DNA of 64,000 bases from Rhizobium sp. BK376 (GTDB lineage: Bacteria; Pseudomonadota; Alphaproteobacteria; Rhizobiales; Rhizobiaceae), in contig NZ_SLZG01000013.1 of NCBI RefSeq assembly GCF_004341625.1, positions 1-64,000 of the forward strand. Reading direction: 5' to 3'. Made by a program: the position numbers and the translations under genes. The notes below the pieces were generated by a model. It did no database searches and was not told the DNA's origin. It saw only the letters and a list, made by a program, of their open reading frames with translations. Position 1 is the stretch's first letter. Each line of letters starts with the position of its first letter. Of the stretch, positions 1-8,844 are shown piece by piece.

Positions 1-140
1 ACGGCAAAGCGCAGATGGTCTTCCATCCGCTTGCCCATGACGACTTCGTCCTTGTTGTAGTGACGGAAGGCCAGCGGATTGGTGCTGTCAGGGCCCTCAT
101 ACTTGATCTTCTGGATGTCGCCGAAAAATCCGGTGCTCAT
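1..140 (-). CDS. xylA: xylose isomerase, N-terminal part (runs off the window)
   Basis: The minus strand starts at an ATG at 140 and reads MSTGFFGDIQKIKYEGPDS, continuing through LAFRHYNKDE and MGKRMEDHLRFAV to the window edge. This is the conserved opening of class II xylose isomerases, which convert D-xylose to D-xylulose in the cytoplasm. Only about 46 residues are present, so none of the catalytic histidine or metal-binding residues can be checked. A 16-base perfect palindrome lies about 35 bases upstream of the start and could be an operator. The identification rests on the N-terminal signature alone but that signature is distinctive. Confidence 0.85.
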   Translation of the reverse strand, partial: MSTGFFGDIQKIKYEGPDSTNPLAFRHYNKDEVVMGKRMEDHLRFA

Positions 141-173
141 GTGATTCCTTTTCCTTCGGTCTGGGCGCAAAAT

Positions 174-189
174 TGAGGTACGTACCTCA
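174..189. promoter_or_regulatory. perfect 16-bp palindrome upstream of xylA (candidate operator)
   Basis: The sequence TGAGGTACGTACCTCA is its own reverse complement and lies between the start of xylA (140) and the BMP-type binding protein gene that ends at 305. Its position 34 bases before the xylA start suits a repressor or activator site for xylose genes. No regulator gene for it is in the window, so the function is inferred from symmetry and position only. Confidence 0.4.
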
Positions 190-304
190 CGATATGTGAT
201 CTTGCGGTCCAGCGAAATGTTTTCGTTCGCACGCAGATACCTGCCCCGCGCGAACGACGTGCTTGGAGGGTGGTCAGCCGTTAGGAATTCTCAAGTCGCA
301 GCAG

Positions 305-1321
305 TTACTTGACGGCTGCCGGATCGATCACCGAAACCTTACCATCGACGATATCCTTGCGAAGCTGCTCGACCTTCGCCATGACGTCCTTATCGGTCGC
401 CGCCAAGCACTGGCTCGGCTTGATTGCTTCGGAGGTCGTCGTGAGCGCGACACCGCCCTCTTTCAAGCCCAGAACCGTGTCAGGTTTCAGCTCCCTCTTC
501 TCAGCAGCGCGAACGCTGATTTCAATTGCGACGTCAGCGCGCTTTTCGACATTATCGAGAATTGCGGCGGGAGCGGACGGGCAATGATTGATATCGGGCA
601 TGACAACCGTTTTGCCAGGCATCGATTTGGCGGCATCGACCACGCCCTCACCTGAGGCACCGGCGGCAGCGATAATGGTATCCACGCCGTCGAAATAAAG
701 CGACTGCGCGATCTGCGACGCGCGGGCTGGGTCAGAAAATGGATTGGAGCCGCCGACCCACTGAACCGGGCGAACCACGGCATCTGGGCTAGCATGCTTG
801 ACGCCCGCCAGGAACGCGTCAGTGTACCGGTGTATCAGGGGAATATCCACGCCGCCGATTGCCGCAAAGCCGCCTCCAGCCTTCATCCATCCCGCCTCTG
901 CACCGGCCAAAAAGCTTACCTCATACTCTCTGAAGGTCACGCAATAGACGTTGTCGCCGCGATCCTTCGGGCAATAGTCGATGGCGATGAAGGTAGTCTT
1001 TGGATTGCTCTTGGCGATCGGTCCGAGTAAGTCCGAGAATTCGAAGCCGATGGAGACAACATACTTCGCCCCTTCCCTTGCCGCAGCGTCAAGATCGCGC
1101 TTGCGGGTAATCGGATCGACGCTTTCGAAGACCTTCGCGGTTCCGCCGATTTCCTTTGCAATTACCATGGCGCCGGTAGCGCCGCCCTTGAGGTACTCGT
1201 TCACGCCGAGCGGGTTCGGCGAAACGTAAACGACTGCGGGTGCTTCAGCGTGCGCCGAGGCCAACGCAATCGAGGACAGCCCAGCCGCCAGCGAAAGCAT
1301 TTTAGAAGAAAGCATCATCAT
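305..1321 (-). CDS. BMP family (PnrA-like) ABC transporter substrate-binding protein
   Basis: The 338-residue product begins with a Sec signal peptide (hydrophobic stretch LSLAAGLSSIALASAHA, probable cleavage after AHA at about residue 25) and has no lipobox cysteine, so it should be a soluble periplasmic protein. The rest matches the basic membrane protein/PnrA family, which binds nucleosides or related ligands for ABC import; typical are the blocks GFEFSDLL, FIAIDYCP and FLAGAEAGWM. Three ATGs stand in a row at the start; a GAGGGA ribosome site directly abuts the first, so the third (1315) is better spaced. No permease or ATPase partner is adjacent, making it an orphan binding protein here. 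It is divergent from the GntR gene at 1521, which probably controls it. The ligand is unknown. Confidence 0.8.
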   Translation of the reverse strand: MMMLSSKMLSLAAGLSSIALASAHAEAPAVVYVSPNPLGVNEYLKGGATGAMVIAKEIGGTAKVFESVDPITRKRDLDAAAREGAKYVVSIGFEFSDLLGPIAKSNPKTTFIAIDYCPKDRGDNVYCVTFREYEVSFLAGAEAGWMKAGGGFAAIGGVDIPLIHRYTDAFLAGVKHASPDAVVRPVQWVGGSNPFSDPARASQIAQSLYFDGVDTIIAAAGASGEGVVDAAKSMPGKTVVMPDINHCPSAPAAILDNVEKRADVAIEISVRAAEKRELKPDTVLGLKEGGVALTTTSEAIKPSQCLAATDKDVMAKVEQLRKDIVDGKVSVIDPAAVK

Positions 1322-1520
1322 TCCCTCTTTTGTTATGCGCTTCCAGAATGTCCGGATGTTCAGCGCGTTCCCATTGCGATTATTATTACTTGACTGGATT
1401 GTTAGTCAATTTTTCGCTACTGATAGCCATAAAGAAGAATTTTGGCAAGCGAAAATGAGATATTTCCATTTCATCGTTACTGTGCCACAACGTGAAATTG
1501 ACATTCGCAAGGGAATTCTA

Positions 1521-2219
1521 ATGGGTTATCGCTCTGACGAAGTGGCCAGCATTATCCGCGACGCCATTACCAGCCATCGGCTGCTGCCAGGCGACAAGCT
1601 GGTTGAACGCGAGATCGTGGAGTCCCTGGGTGTCAGCCGCGTTGTGGCGCGCCAATCCCTAATACGGCTGTCTGAAGAGGGATTGGTCAAATGGCAGACC
1701 AATAAAGGCGCCTCAGTGGCTTTACCCGAGCTCGGCGAAGTGGTCGCACTGTTCGATGCACTCATCATGATAGAGCGCGCGATCATCGAGAAAGCTGCCG
1801 ACTACGTGCATACCGAAGCGTGGGCGGATCTTCGCAGGCACGCCGACAACGAGCTCTGCCTCAAGCACGATCATCCGGTCAGCGCGGCAGATTTCCACCT
1901 GAAGCTCGCGGCCATGGTTCAAAACCAGTTCATCAGCGACTTTTACGACCGTCTCAACAAGAAGGCGGTGCTCCTTGCAGCGGTCTACGGCCAGGCAAAA
2001 TCCGGGCGCCTGTTGATGCACGACCATGCACGAATTCTTGATCTCATTGAAGCCGGAAGGATCGATGAGGCAAAAAACCTTGCCGAGCGGCATCAGGGTG
2101 AGATTCTACGTGGCTATACTTTGAAGGAAGTGCGAGAGCACTCCGGCTTAAGGTCGCTCGGAGATATCCTTCGAGATACGACTCCCACACACCAGGATGC
2201 ACCTGCCTCAGACAGCTAA
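1521..2219 (+). CDS. GntR family (FadR-type) transcriptional regulator
   Basis: The protein starts at MGYRSDEVASIIRDAI and carries a winged helix-turn-helix (residues about 5-70: LPGDKLVEREIVESLGVSR, then a wing ending KGASVALP) followed by an all-helical FCD ligand-binding domain with the usual ERAIIEKAAD opening. The frame is open further upstream to 1335, but the start at 1521 is preferred: it has AAGGGA seven bases before it and it gives the normal family length of 232 residues. It is transcribed away from the BMP-type binding protein gene and most likely represses that gene. An aromatic or sugar acid effector would be usual for the family, but nothing here identifies it. Confidence 0.82.
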   Translation: MGYRSDEVASIIRDAITSHRLLPGDKLVEREIVESLGVSRVVARQSLIRLSEEGLVKWQTNKGASVALPELGEVVALFDALIMIERAIIEKAADYVHTEAWADLRRHADNELCLKHDHPVSAADFHLKLAAMVQNQFISDFYDRLNKKAVLLAAVYGQAKSGRLLMHDHARILDLIEAGRIDEAKNLAERHQGEILRGYTLKEVREHSGLRSLGDILRDTTPTHQDAPASDS

Positions 2220-2532
2220 TGCCACCACCAGATAGAAAGGGCGGGTCGAATTGATTCTGCAAGCTCCCTCAGAGTGGCACGCAAATGTCAGTCTGATCCT
2301 AGTCGAGCTCCCGAAGATCGCGGGACGCCCACCATCGCCGAGAAGACCAGCGGTACCAGCTGCCCCGAGGCTCGGAACAGCCAGTTACAAGGAACCCTCC
2401 CACACCTTCGCAAAAAGCGCGACCGTCCTGCGTTGCTGGCTATTTGATCTAGCCCCGCGCTAAAACGATGCTGCCGTATGCGATGGTAGACCGATTGCGG
2501 TCACGATCGCGTTGTGATCTCAGTTTTTCCCA
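2220..2532. other. intergenic stretch without a recognisable gene
   Basis: This 313-base gap separates the GntR gene from the converging aldo/keto reductase gene. Short open frames exist but none has a recognisable product or good ribosome site, and I see no convincing terminator hairpin. Confidence 0.5.
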
Positions 2533-3534
2533 TCAGTGCCCAAGCGTTTCCATCATGGCGGGAGAATATCGGTCGCCGGTCGCTGCACCGATTGGGGCCG
2601 CCTCGTCGAGTGCCGCCAATTCGTCCGGTCTTAGGATCAGGTCGGCGGCAGCAATATTTTCCTCCAGATATTTCGATCGTTTTGTTCCTGGGATTGGGAC
2701 CGTCCCAACGTTCATCGTCCAGGCGATGGCCAACTGAGACGGTGTCACGTTTCTTGCCACGGCGATCTCCTTTATTTTTTCTACCAAACGGAGGTTTGCC
2801 TGCAAGTTGCCGCCTTGAAAACGCGGATCAAATCGCCGGAAGTCGTCTGGCGCAAGTTGGTTAAGATCTGTCAGGACGCCGGAAAGGAAGCCGCGGCCGA
2901 GCGGCGAGTAGGCGACGAAGCCGATCCCCAATTCGCGGATTGTATTCAGGACTTGATCGCGTTCAACGCCGCGCTCGAACAGCGAGTATTCGGTTTGGAC
3001 GGCGGTGAGCGGATGGATGCTATGCGCCTTTCGGACGGTTATGGCGGATGCTTCTGAGACGCCAATCGTGCGCACCTTGCCCTCTCCGACAAGGATCGCC
3101 AGCGCACCTATCGTCTCCTCGATAGGCGTTTGCGGATCGATGCGGTGTAGATAGACTAGATCGACGAAATCCGTTCTGAGCCGGCGAAGCGACCCTTCAA
3201 CGGCATTGCGAATATCGGACGGTTTGCCGGTGACAATCGGTTTGCCATTCATCATAGCGAGATCACCGTTGGCGGTGAATTGAAAACCAACTTTAGTTGC
3301 TAGGACAACGGCATCTCTCTTCCCCGTGAACGCGGTTGCCAGCAACTCTTCATTGGTAAAAGGGCCATAGACCTCGGCGGTGTCGAATAGCGTTACGCCA
3401 TGATCAAGCGCTTGCGCCAGCGTCCTCAAGCTTTCGTGTTCATCGCCCGCCCCATAAGCGGCGCTCATTCCCATGCAACCCAACCCCTGGGCACTGACAA
3501 CTAGTCCCTGACTCCCGAGTGGAATTTGTCTCAT
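2533..3534 (-). CDS. aldo/keto reductase (YakC/AKR13-like)
   Basis: This 333-residue cytosolic NADPH-dependent oxidoreductase shows the AKR catalytic tetrad: Asp51 and Tyr56 in DTAEVYGP, Lys81 in VVLATK, and His130 in VYLHRIDP. The C-terminal cofactor segment VPIPGTKRSKYLEEN is also present. The opening MRQIPLGSQGLVVSAQGLGCMGMS is typical of the YakC-like group, which reduces aldehydes and methylglyoxal-like compounds. The start at 3534 has AGGGAGAAG about nine bases upstream. The gene is divergent from the AraC regulator at 3751 across about 215 bases, an arrangement common for regulators that respond to reactive aldehydes. The substrate is not determined. Confidence 0.88.
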   Translation of the reverse strand: MRQIPLGSQGLVVSAQGLGCMGMSAAYGAGDEHESLRTLAQALDHGVTLFDTAEVYGPFTNEELLATAFTGKRDAVVLATKVGFQFTANGDLAMMNGKPIVTGKPSDIRNAVEGSLRRLRTDFVDLVYLHRIDPQTPIEETIGALAILVGEGKVRTIGVSEASAITVRKAHSIHPLTAVQTEYSLFERGVERDQVLNTIRELGIGFVAYSPLGRGFLSGVLTDLNQLAPDDFRRFDPRFQGGNLQANLRLVEKIKEIAVARNVTPSQLAIAWTMNVGTVPIPGTKRSKYLEENIAAADLILRPDELAALDEAAPIGAATGDRYSPAMMETLGH

Positions 3535-3750
3535 GAAATTCTTCTCCCTTGAATTGGATTGGCATCGATTGGGCCATTCGGGCGGATGCGACGTGAAGCG
3601 CCGTTACGCGGGCTGTGGTGCGCCATAAAGCCAGCCCGCGAAGGTGACGCGGTAGACCGATACTTGCAAAGTCTTGCACGATCCTGTCATTGATACTGCA
3701 TGGGCGCATTTGCCTTGCCCAGCCGTTTGATTGCTGCTCGAATGCTGACC

Positions 3751-4647
3751 ATGGATCCTCTCATCGAACTTCGAAAACGCATCATGCACCATTCCGGCTC
3801 AACAGATCTGGCAACCATCCAGACTGCTATCACCGGCGTCAAACTCTCTATCTGCAGCATCACGACCGAACCAATCGGCCACATATATGAGCCGGTGGTA
3901 GTATTGGTCGTCCAAGGGCGAAAGCGGACGGTGCTTGGCGAGCGCATCTTCGACTATGGGGTCGGTCAATACCTTGTCGTCCCAATCGAGCTGCCCATTA
4001 TCAGTCGTATCGCGTCGGCGAAAGCGGACGAGCCGTTCCTGGCTATTGCTTTGACATTGCGATCGACATCAATTGTGTCACTTCTCCTCGATGCGGCTAT
4101 ACCGCAACGCAACCCCGCCGAGTTTTCGGGCCTGGGGGTCGGCACTGCATCGCCTGAGCTTGTCGATGCCATGCTGCGAATGATTCGTTTGCTCGATTCG
4201 CCAACGGATATTCCAATTTTGATGCCTGGGTTGGAACGAGAAATTCTTTGGCGCTTACTCAGCGCTGAACATGGCGGTCTCGTTCGTCAGATCGGATCGG
4301 TCGGCGGCCGATTGGCACAGATCGGCCATGCCCTCCGCTGGCTACGAAGCCGTTATGCTGACATCATCCGTATCGAGGATATGGCCGAACAAGCTGGGAT
4401 GAGCGTGTCGACGTTTCACCGCCATTTTCGAGCCATTACCGCGATGACGCCGATTCAGTATCAAAAGCAAGTCCGCCTGCAAGAAGCTCGCATGCGCCTT
4501 CTGGCGGGGGCTGGCGATGTCGCGTCGGTCGGGTTCGCCGTCGGATACGATAGTCCTTCGCACTTTAGTAGAGAATATACTCGTCTCTTTGGGTTCCCGC
4601 CGGGCCGAGACGCGACGCGTCTCAAGGAGCTTCCATCAAAAGCTTGA
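3751..4647 (+). CDS. AraC family transcriptional regulator with AraC_N domain
   Basis: The chosen start gives MDPLIELRKRI; the frame remains open to 3700, but the paralogue at 40558 supports this shorter form. Residues about 20-190 form the cupin-like AraC_N domain (EPVVVLVVQGRKRTVLGE), and about 195-290 hold two helix-turn-helix motifs (EDMAEQAGMSVSTFHRHFR and VASVGFAVGYDSPSHFSREY). The length of 298 residues is normal. It lies back to back with the aldo/keto reductase at 2533 and probably activates that gene. A paralogue about 70 percent alike in the DNA-binding half lies at 40558, near other aldo/keto reductases. The inducer is unknown; related proteins respond to electrophiles or alcohols and aldehydes. 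Confidence 0.85.
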   Translation: MDPLIELRKRIMHHSGSTDLATIQTAITGVKLSICSITTEPIGHIYEPVVVLVVQGRKRTVLGERIFDYGVGQYLVVPIELPIISRIASAKADEPFLAIALTLRSTSIVSLLLDAAIPQRNPAEFSGLGVGTASPELVDAMLRMIRLLDSPTDIPILMPGLEREILWRLLSAEHGGLVRQIGSVGGRLAQIGHALRWLRSRYADIIRIEDMAEQAGMSVSTFHRHFRAITAMTPIQYQKQVRLQEARMRLLAGAGDVASVGFAVGYDSPSHFSREYTRLFGFPPGRDATRLKELPSKA

Positions 4648-4694
4648 GTTGTATTGCTGACCTTAGGAGGGACTTCTATGAAAGGTTCGACGCC

Positions 4695-4956
4695 CGATTT
4701 GCGGATGTCGTCAACATGATTGTCTATTCATCAAATAGAGCCATAGAACAACGCCGCACTCCATGCGAATGCAATGCATTCTATCGACTGAAGCAGGACA
4801 GGACGGACGTTGAAGCCGGCGACTTCATTTCGCTTCGAGCTTTTTGCTTACGATGAGGGCCTCCCAGGGCATTACCAATATCTCCTCCATAAGAACATGA
4901 ACCGCCATATGGGGCTACTGCTTAGCGTGGAAAAGGCGCAGAGCTCGGCCCACTAA
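4695..4956 (+). pseudogene. decayed 3' fragment of an (S)-ureidoglycine aminohydrolase gene
   Basis: Downstream of the AraC gene one frame reads RFADVVNM, then YRLKQDRTDVEAGDF and LRAFC, and stops at 4854. The next frame continues YQYLLHKNMNRHMGLL to a stop at 4954-4956. Together these match the C-terminal cupin of the intact gene at 35496 (YRLNQDWVEVEAGDF, LRAFC, then YLLYKDVNRHMKLLR). The fragment has a frameshift, an internal deletion between RFAD and YRL, and no N-terminal cupin, so it cannot encode an active enzyme. It points to a past duplication or rearrangement of the purine region. The alignment was made by eye. Confidence 0.75.
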
Positions 4957-5191
4957 CCTCGATCTGAGATACTCGATCACACTTTATCCAACGCTCCTGC
5001 CGTTCGGTTCTTCACCGCGGAACGTTTAGCTGCAATCCACGTCCTCGGAGCCCTTCGACAAACGCGGCACATCTTCGACTAGCATGCGCACGGACGCAAT
5101 GGCCCTGTGCGGAGCACTAGAGGCACCGACGCTTCGGCATTGGATATCATAGCCACCTGAAAGATCACTGTTTCGAAGACCGGGCCTGTCG

Positions 5192-6157
5192 CTAACGCAG
5201 CCGGTCACTCTCGTAATTGACGGTAAAGTCAGCCGGCGGAGTCGGTCCCCAAATATAGAACGCATCCTCCGGGGCGTGATCCGCCGCAGGCCAATCGTAG
5301 TCGGCCGAGACGAAATCGATGTCTGCGGAATATTCCGCGTAACTGCCCCATGGATCGCGGACATAGTGAAAGTAGTTGGATCCCAGCACGTGGCGACCAA
5401 GGCCCCAGCCTCTGGCAAACCCTTTGTCGGCCATCTGCATGGCGCCGAGGCCGATATCGTTGATCGATCCGACATCCCAGCTGAGATGGTGCAGGCCCGG
5501 TGCGTCGGATTTGGCAAAGGCGACGAGATGATGATCGCTGCCGTGTACACCATGAAGAAAAGCGATCCCGTCCGCCGACCTGTCTGAGAGCCGAAGGCCT
5601 AGAACCCTGCAGTAGAATGTTACCGCCTTGTCGACGTCTCGCGTGAAGATCAGGACATGAGCAAGCCTGCGCGGCTGAACAGCAGGCGCACGCGAACGCA
5701 AGGGAGCGGCCGCTTGATTGGCCGGCACCGAAACATTTCGGAAGTCGGATTTCTCGCTCGGCGAGCTTTTCCCCGCCACCTGGATTTCGACGATATTGCC
5801 GTCATGGTCGCGGAACCAGATTCCGTTGGATTGAAACCCTGCGGGCGGATCGATCAAAGCCACGCCGCTCAATTCAACATGCTTGCGGAACATATCGAAA
5901 TCGTCTTCGAATACGCCGAAGGATAGGAAGCTGAGCCGCTTGTGCGGCCCTTCCGACAGGCTTCCCCAGCGGTGCGCGTGGCCATGGGTGTAGAGACCAA
6001 GCGAATTGCCCTCTTCGCGCACGTCCAGACCGAAAGCGGAATAAAAATCGTTCGCAATCCGAAGGTCGGGAACCTGGATGTTGAAACTGTCCATCGAATG
6101 GATACCGAGCACGCCCGGCCTGCGGCTCGCATTAACGAAGCGTTTGATCGCCGTCAT
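5192..6157 (-). CDS. extradiol ring-cleavage dioxygenase (VOC superfamily, type I)
   Basis: The 321-residue protein has two vicinal-oxygen-chelate modules. The C-terminal module carries the iron ligands expected for catechol 2,3-dioxygenase/BphC-type enzymes: His167 (RLAHVLIFT), His223 or His224 (GLHHLSWDV) and Glu275 (SYAEYS). The N-terminal module (residues about 20-128) lacks them, as usual. The start at 6157 has a strong AGGAGGAG site; an upstream open frame to 6259 lacks such support. It would cleave a catecholic ring next to the hydroxyls. It is followed upstream, on the same strand, by the FAH-type hydrolase gene at 6192 (35 bases away), the usual partner for the ring-cleavage product. 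The substrate is unknown. Confidence 0.85.
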   Translation of the reverse strand: MTAIKRFVNASRRPGVLGIHSMDSFNIQVPDLRIANDFYSAFGLDVREEGNSLGLYTHGHAHRWGSLSEGPHKRLSFLSFGVFEDDFDMFRKHVELSGVALIDPPAGFQSNGIWFRDHDGNIVEIQVAGKSSPSEKSDFRNVSVPANQAAAPLRSRAPAVQPRRLAHVLIFTRDVDKAVTFYCRVLGLRLSDRSADGIAFLHGVHGSDHHLVAFAKSDAPGLHHLSWDVGSINDIGLGAMQMADKGFARGWGLGRHVLGSNYFHYVRDPWGSYAEYSADIDFVSADYDWPAADHAPEDAFYIWGPTPPADFTVNYESDRLR

Positions 6158-6191
6158 TGAAGCTCCTCCTCTTCCCTGCTTTGCCTGGCGT

Positions 6192-7070
6192 TCAGGCTGC
6201 CTCCCTGCCGAGGGTAACTTCATCGCGGATAGAATTGACGAGAAGGCCGATCCGTTCAATCTCCACTTCGCATAAGTCGCCTTCCTTCATGTAGAGCGGC
6301 GGCTTGCGGCCGGCACCCACGCCAGCGGGTGTACCAGTGACGATCACGTCACCGGGCTCAAGCGTCATCGTCTGGCTGAGGATCGATACGAGGGAGGCAA
6401 CACTGAAAACCATATCGTCGATATTGGCGCGCTGTACTGACTGACCATTCAGGCGGGTTTCGAGGACGAGCCCCGCACAGCCCGGCGGAAGTTCGTCGGC
6501 CGTCACGAAGACGGGGCCGAAAGCGCCGGTCGAATCGAAGTTCTTGCCGATAGTCCATTGCGGTGTTGCGTGCTGATATTCGCGGATCGAGCCGTCATTG
6601 AAAATGGAATAGCCGATGACGTGCCGAAGGGCATCCTCTTCGGAAATCTTGGAACCGCCCTGCCCGATGACGGCAACGAGTTCGCCCTCGAAATCGAGTG
6701 TATCGGAAACTTTCGGCCGGACGATCTCGTCTCGGTGCCCGATCAGGCTGGAGCCGAAACGCGCAAAGACGGTCGGATATTTCGGCTGTGCATAACCAGA
6801 CTCTGCCGAGTGATCCCGATAGTTCAAGCCAACGCAGAGGATCTTCGGCGAACGTGACAGAAGCGGCATGTAGCGGATCTCTTCTCGCGCTATCGTCTTT
6901 CCGTTCCGCAGGGCTTCGCCAGCAGCAGTCAGACCCTGCCCGCCGGCTGCTACCAACGCATCCAGCGTCCCCGGAAATTCCGGATCGGTTACGAAAAGCC
7001 CGCGCAGCGTGCCATTCTCTTCAATGGCCAATCCTTCATCGCCACCCAGTCCAAATCTTACAAATCTCAT
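6192..7070 (-). CDS. fumarylacetoacetate hydrolase (FAH) family protein
   Basis: This 292-residue cytosolic protein has the FAH C-terminal fold from about residue 75: KILCVGLNYRDHSAESG, then PTVFARFGSSLIGHRDEIV, DFEGELVAVIG with the metal-binding glutamates, the WTIGKNFDSTGAFGP block, and VIVTGTPAGVGAGR near the end. Family members hydrolyse or decarboxylate beta-diketo and 2-oxo acids, including products of meta ring cleavage. It is the promoter-proximal gene of a two-gene operon with the extradiol dioxygenase at 5192 and is divergent from the monooxygenase at 7210, so it most likely processes the dioxygenase product. The exact reaction (hydrolysis or decarboxylation) cannot be told from sequence. 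Confidence 0.88.
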   Translation of the reverse strand: MRFVRFGLGGDEGLAIEENGTLRGLFVTDPEFPGTLDALVAAGGQGLTAAGEALRNGKTIAREEIRYMPLLSRSPKILCVGLNYRDHSAESGYAQPKYPTVFARFGSSLIGHRDEIVRPKVSDTLDFEGELVAVIGQGGSKISEEDALRHVIGYSIFNDGSIREYQHATPQWTIGKNFDSTGAFGPVFVTADELPPGCAGLVLETRLNGQSVQRANIDDMVFSVASLVSILSQTMTLEPGDVIVTGTPAGVGAGRKPPLYMKEGDLCEVEIERIGLLVNSIRDEVTLGREAA

Positions 7071-7105
7071 GATGTGTCCTCCATCTGATGTGATAGATAT
7101 CTGTT

Positions 7106-7143
7106 ACAATAAAATATTTGTCAAATAAAAATATATTTTCTTT
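7106..7143. promoter_or_regulatory. AT-rich dyad element between divergent catabolic genes (candidate operator)
   Basis: The divergent promoter region contains ACAATAAAATATTT at 7106 and ATAAAAATATATTTTC followed by TTTT at 7125-7143. Nearly the same block, ATAAAATATATTTTCTTT, recurs at 9704-9721 before the GntR gene at 9755. The core AAAATATATTTT is self-complementary. Such AT-rich DNA stands out against the GC-rich surroundings. I infer a site for the GntR regulator at 9755 controlling both operons and itself. Confidence 0.45.
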
Positions 7144-7209
7144 TCGAAGGACGTATGTTATCGATCGTGACATGTCGACCGCCGGGGGTGCGGCCAAGGA
7201 GGAGCAATC

Positions 7210-8844
7210 ATGAAAAACTATGATCTTGCCATTATCGGGCGCGGACCAGTCGGTCTTGCCCTGGCTGCGCTTGCAGCGCAGCTGAAGCTGAAGGCGGTCG
7301 TCATAGAAAAACACAGGGACCTCTATGCCTTGCCGCGCGCCGGGCATGTCGATCACGAGATCGTTCGGCTCTTCCAGTCTCTCGGCGTCGCAGATGCCAT
7401 GCTGGCCGACAGCTATCCCACGACCGAATATGTCTGGGTCAACGCGCAGCGTGAACTATTGCTTGAATTCGACTGGGGTGCCAAGGGTATCTCCGGCTAC
7501 AATTCCGACTACATGCAGTTCCAGCCGGTTTTCGAGGCTGCTCTCAGCGACAAGCTTTCTTCCGCCGAAACAGTGGATCAGCTGCTCAGCTGGGAAGCGC
7601 GGTCCATGACCGAGGATGCAGACGGCGTGGAGTTGCAGCTCGCGCGTACGAAAATGGTGCCGGGCCAGATACGCCCCGTCGCAACGGACGAAATGCAGAC
7701 GATCCGCGCCCGCTACGTCGTTGCTGCCGATGGCGCCAACAGCAGTGTCCGACGCATGCTGAAGATCGAACGCGACGATTTCGGCTTCAACGAGAAATGG
7801 CTCGTCGTAGACGCTCGCAAGAAGCGCGACTTCTCGCTGGATTTCGATTGCGGCCAGATCTGCGATCCGAGGCGTCCGGTCACCGTGCTGCCGCTCGGCA
7901 AGCGTCATCGCCGGTGGGAATGGGCAATGATGCCCGGCGAAACCGCCGCAGATCTCGAAAAACCCGAGGCGGCGTGGAGACTGCTGGCCGAACAGAATGT
8001 CTTTCCGGACGATGTCGAAATCATTCGCCAGCTCGTCTACACATTCGAGGCGCGCCATGCTCAGCAATGGAGCAAGGGACGAATTTTCCTCGCCGGCGAT
8101 GCAGCTCACACCACACCTCCCTTCATGGGACAAGGTATGTGCTCCGGCCTGAGAGACGCGAAGAACCTTTCCTGGAAGCTGGATCTGATCGCCCGCGGCA
8201 TTTCCGAACCTTCTCTGCTCGACACCTATGAGCGGGAGCGCTCCCCCCATACGCGCGACTGGACGATCATATCGCTCGAAGCCGGCAAGGTGCCCTGCAC
8301 GCTCGATCCGGAAGAAGCGCGCCTTCGCGATGAGAAATTCCGCGAGGGCTGGATGCCGCCGATGCCGGACTTCCCGAAGCTTGTCGACGGTATTCTGGCT
8401 TCACCGGAAATCGGCTCGCCAGCCTATCTCAATGGTACGCTCAGTCTGCAGGCTGCGGTGAAAAGGGACGGCAGCGTTACGCTATTCGATGAGTTTTTCC
8501 CCAGCACACGTTTCGTCCTCGTCAGCTCCGTTGCCAATCCGGCCTCCGTCCTGTCACAGAGCCAGATCGACAGGCTTGAGGCTATCGGGGTCTGGTTCGT
8601 CCATGTCGGCACCGGTCCAGATGCCGACGTAGAGGATATCGACGGTGCTTACGCCGCCTATTTCCGCGACAACCATATCGAGGCCGTCGTCCACCGCCCT
8701 GATTTCTACGTCTTTGGCGCCAGCGAGAAACTCGCGAATCTTGGCGCGCTCGTCGACGACCTGCTGAACCAGTTGCATCTTAGTACCAATGTCGACGCCC
8801 CGCGGACGGAAACAACACATCAGGATCGCGCCGATGCCCACTGA
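7210..8844 (+). CDS. FAD-dependent aromatic monooxygenase (MhpA/PheA-like)
   Basis: The 544-residue flavoprotein hydroxylase has the N-terminal Rossmann fingerprint GRGPVG (residues about 9-14, DLAIIGRGPVGLALAA), the middle DG motif (VVAADGANSSVRRML) and the FAD ribityl-binding motif GDAAHTTPPFMGQGMCSGLRD. The C-terminal 150 residues form the thioredoxin-like tail typical of 3-(3-hydroxyphenyl)propionate and phenol hydroxylases. These enzymes use NAD(P)H and O2 to add an ortho hydroxyl to a phenolic ring, producing the catechol the extradiol dioxygenase at 5192 needs. It starts a plus-strand operon; GGAGGAG lies shortly before the ATG. The substrate is unknown, but an aryl-propionate-like or hydroxylated phenol is plausible. 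Confidence 0.87.
   Translation: MKNYDLAIIGRGPVGLALAALAAQLKLKAVVIEKHRDLYALPRAGHVDHEIVRLFQSLGVADAMLADSYPTTEYVWVNAQRELLLEFDWGAKGISGYNSDYMQFQPVFEAALSDKLSSAETVDQLLSWEARSMTEDADGVELQLARTKMVPGQIRPVATDEMQTIRARYVVAADGANSSVRRMLKIERDDFGFNEKWLVVDARKKRDFSLDFDCGQICDPRRPVTVLPLGKRHRRWEWAMMPGETAADLEKPEAAWRLLAEQNVFPDDVEIIRQLVYTFEARHAQQWSKGRIFLAGDAAHTTPPFMGQGMCSGLRDAKNLSWKLDLIARGISEPSLLDTYERERSPHTRDWTIISLEAGKVPCTLDPEEARLRDEKFREGWMPPMPDFPKLVDGILASPEIGSPAYLNGTLSLQAAVKRDGSVTLFDEFFPSTRFVLVSSVANPASVLSQSQIDRLEAIGVWFVHVGTGPDADVEDIDGAYAAYFRDNHIEAVVHRPDFYVFGASEKLANLGALVDDLLNQLHLSTNVDAPRTETTHQDRADAH

Noticed and set aside
7456..8250. A 264-codon frame opposite the monooxygenase
   Set aside because: The plus-strand flavoprotein has all its FAD motifs across this interval.
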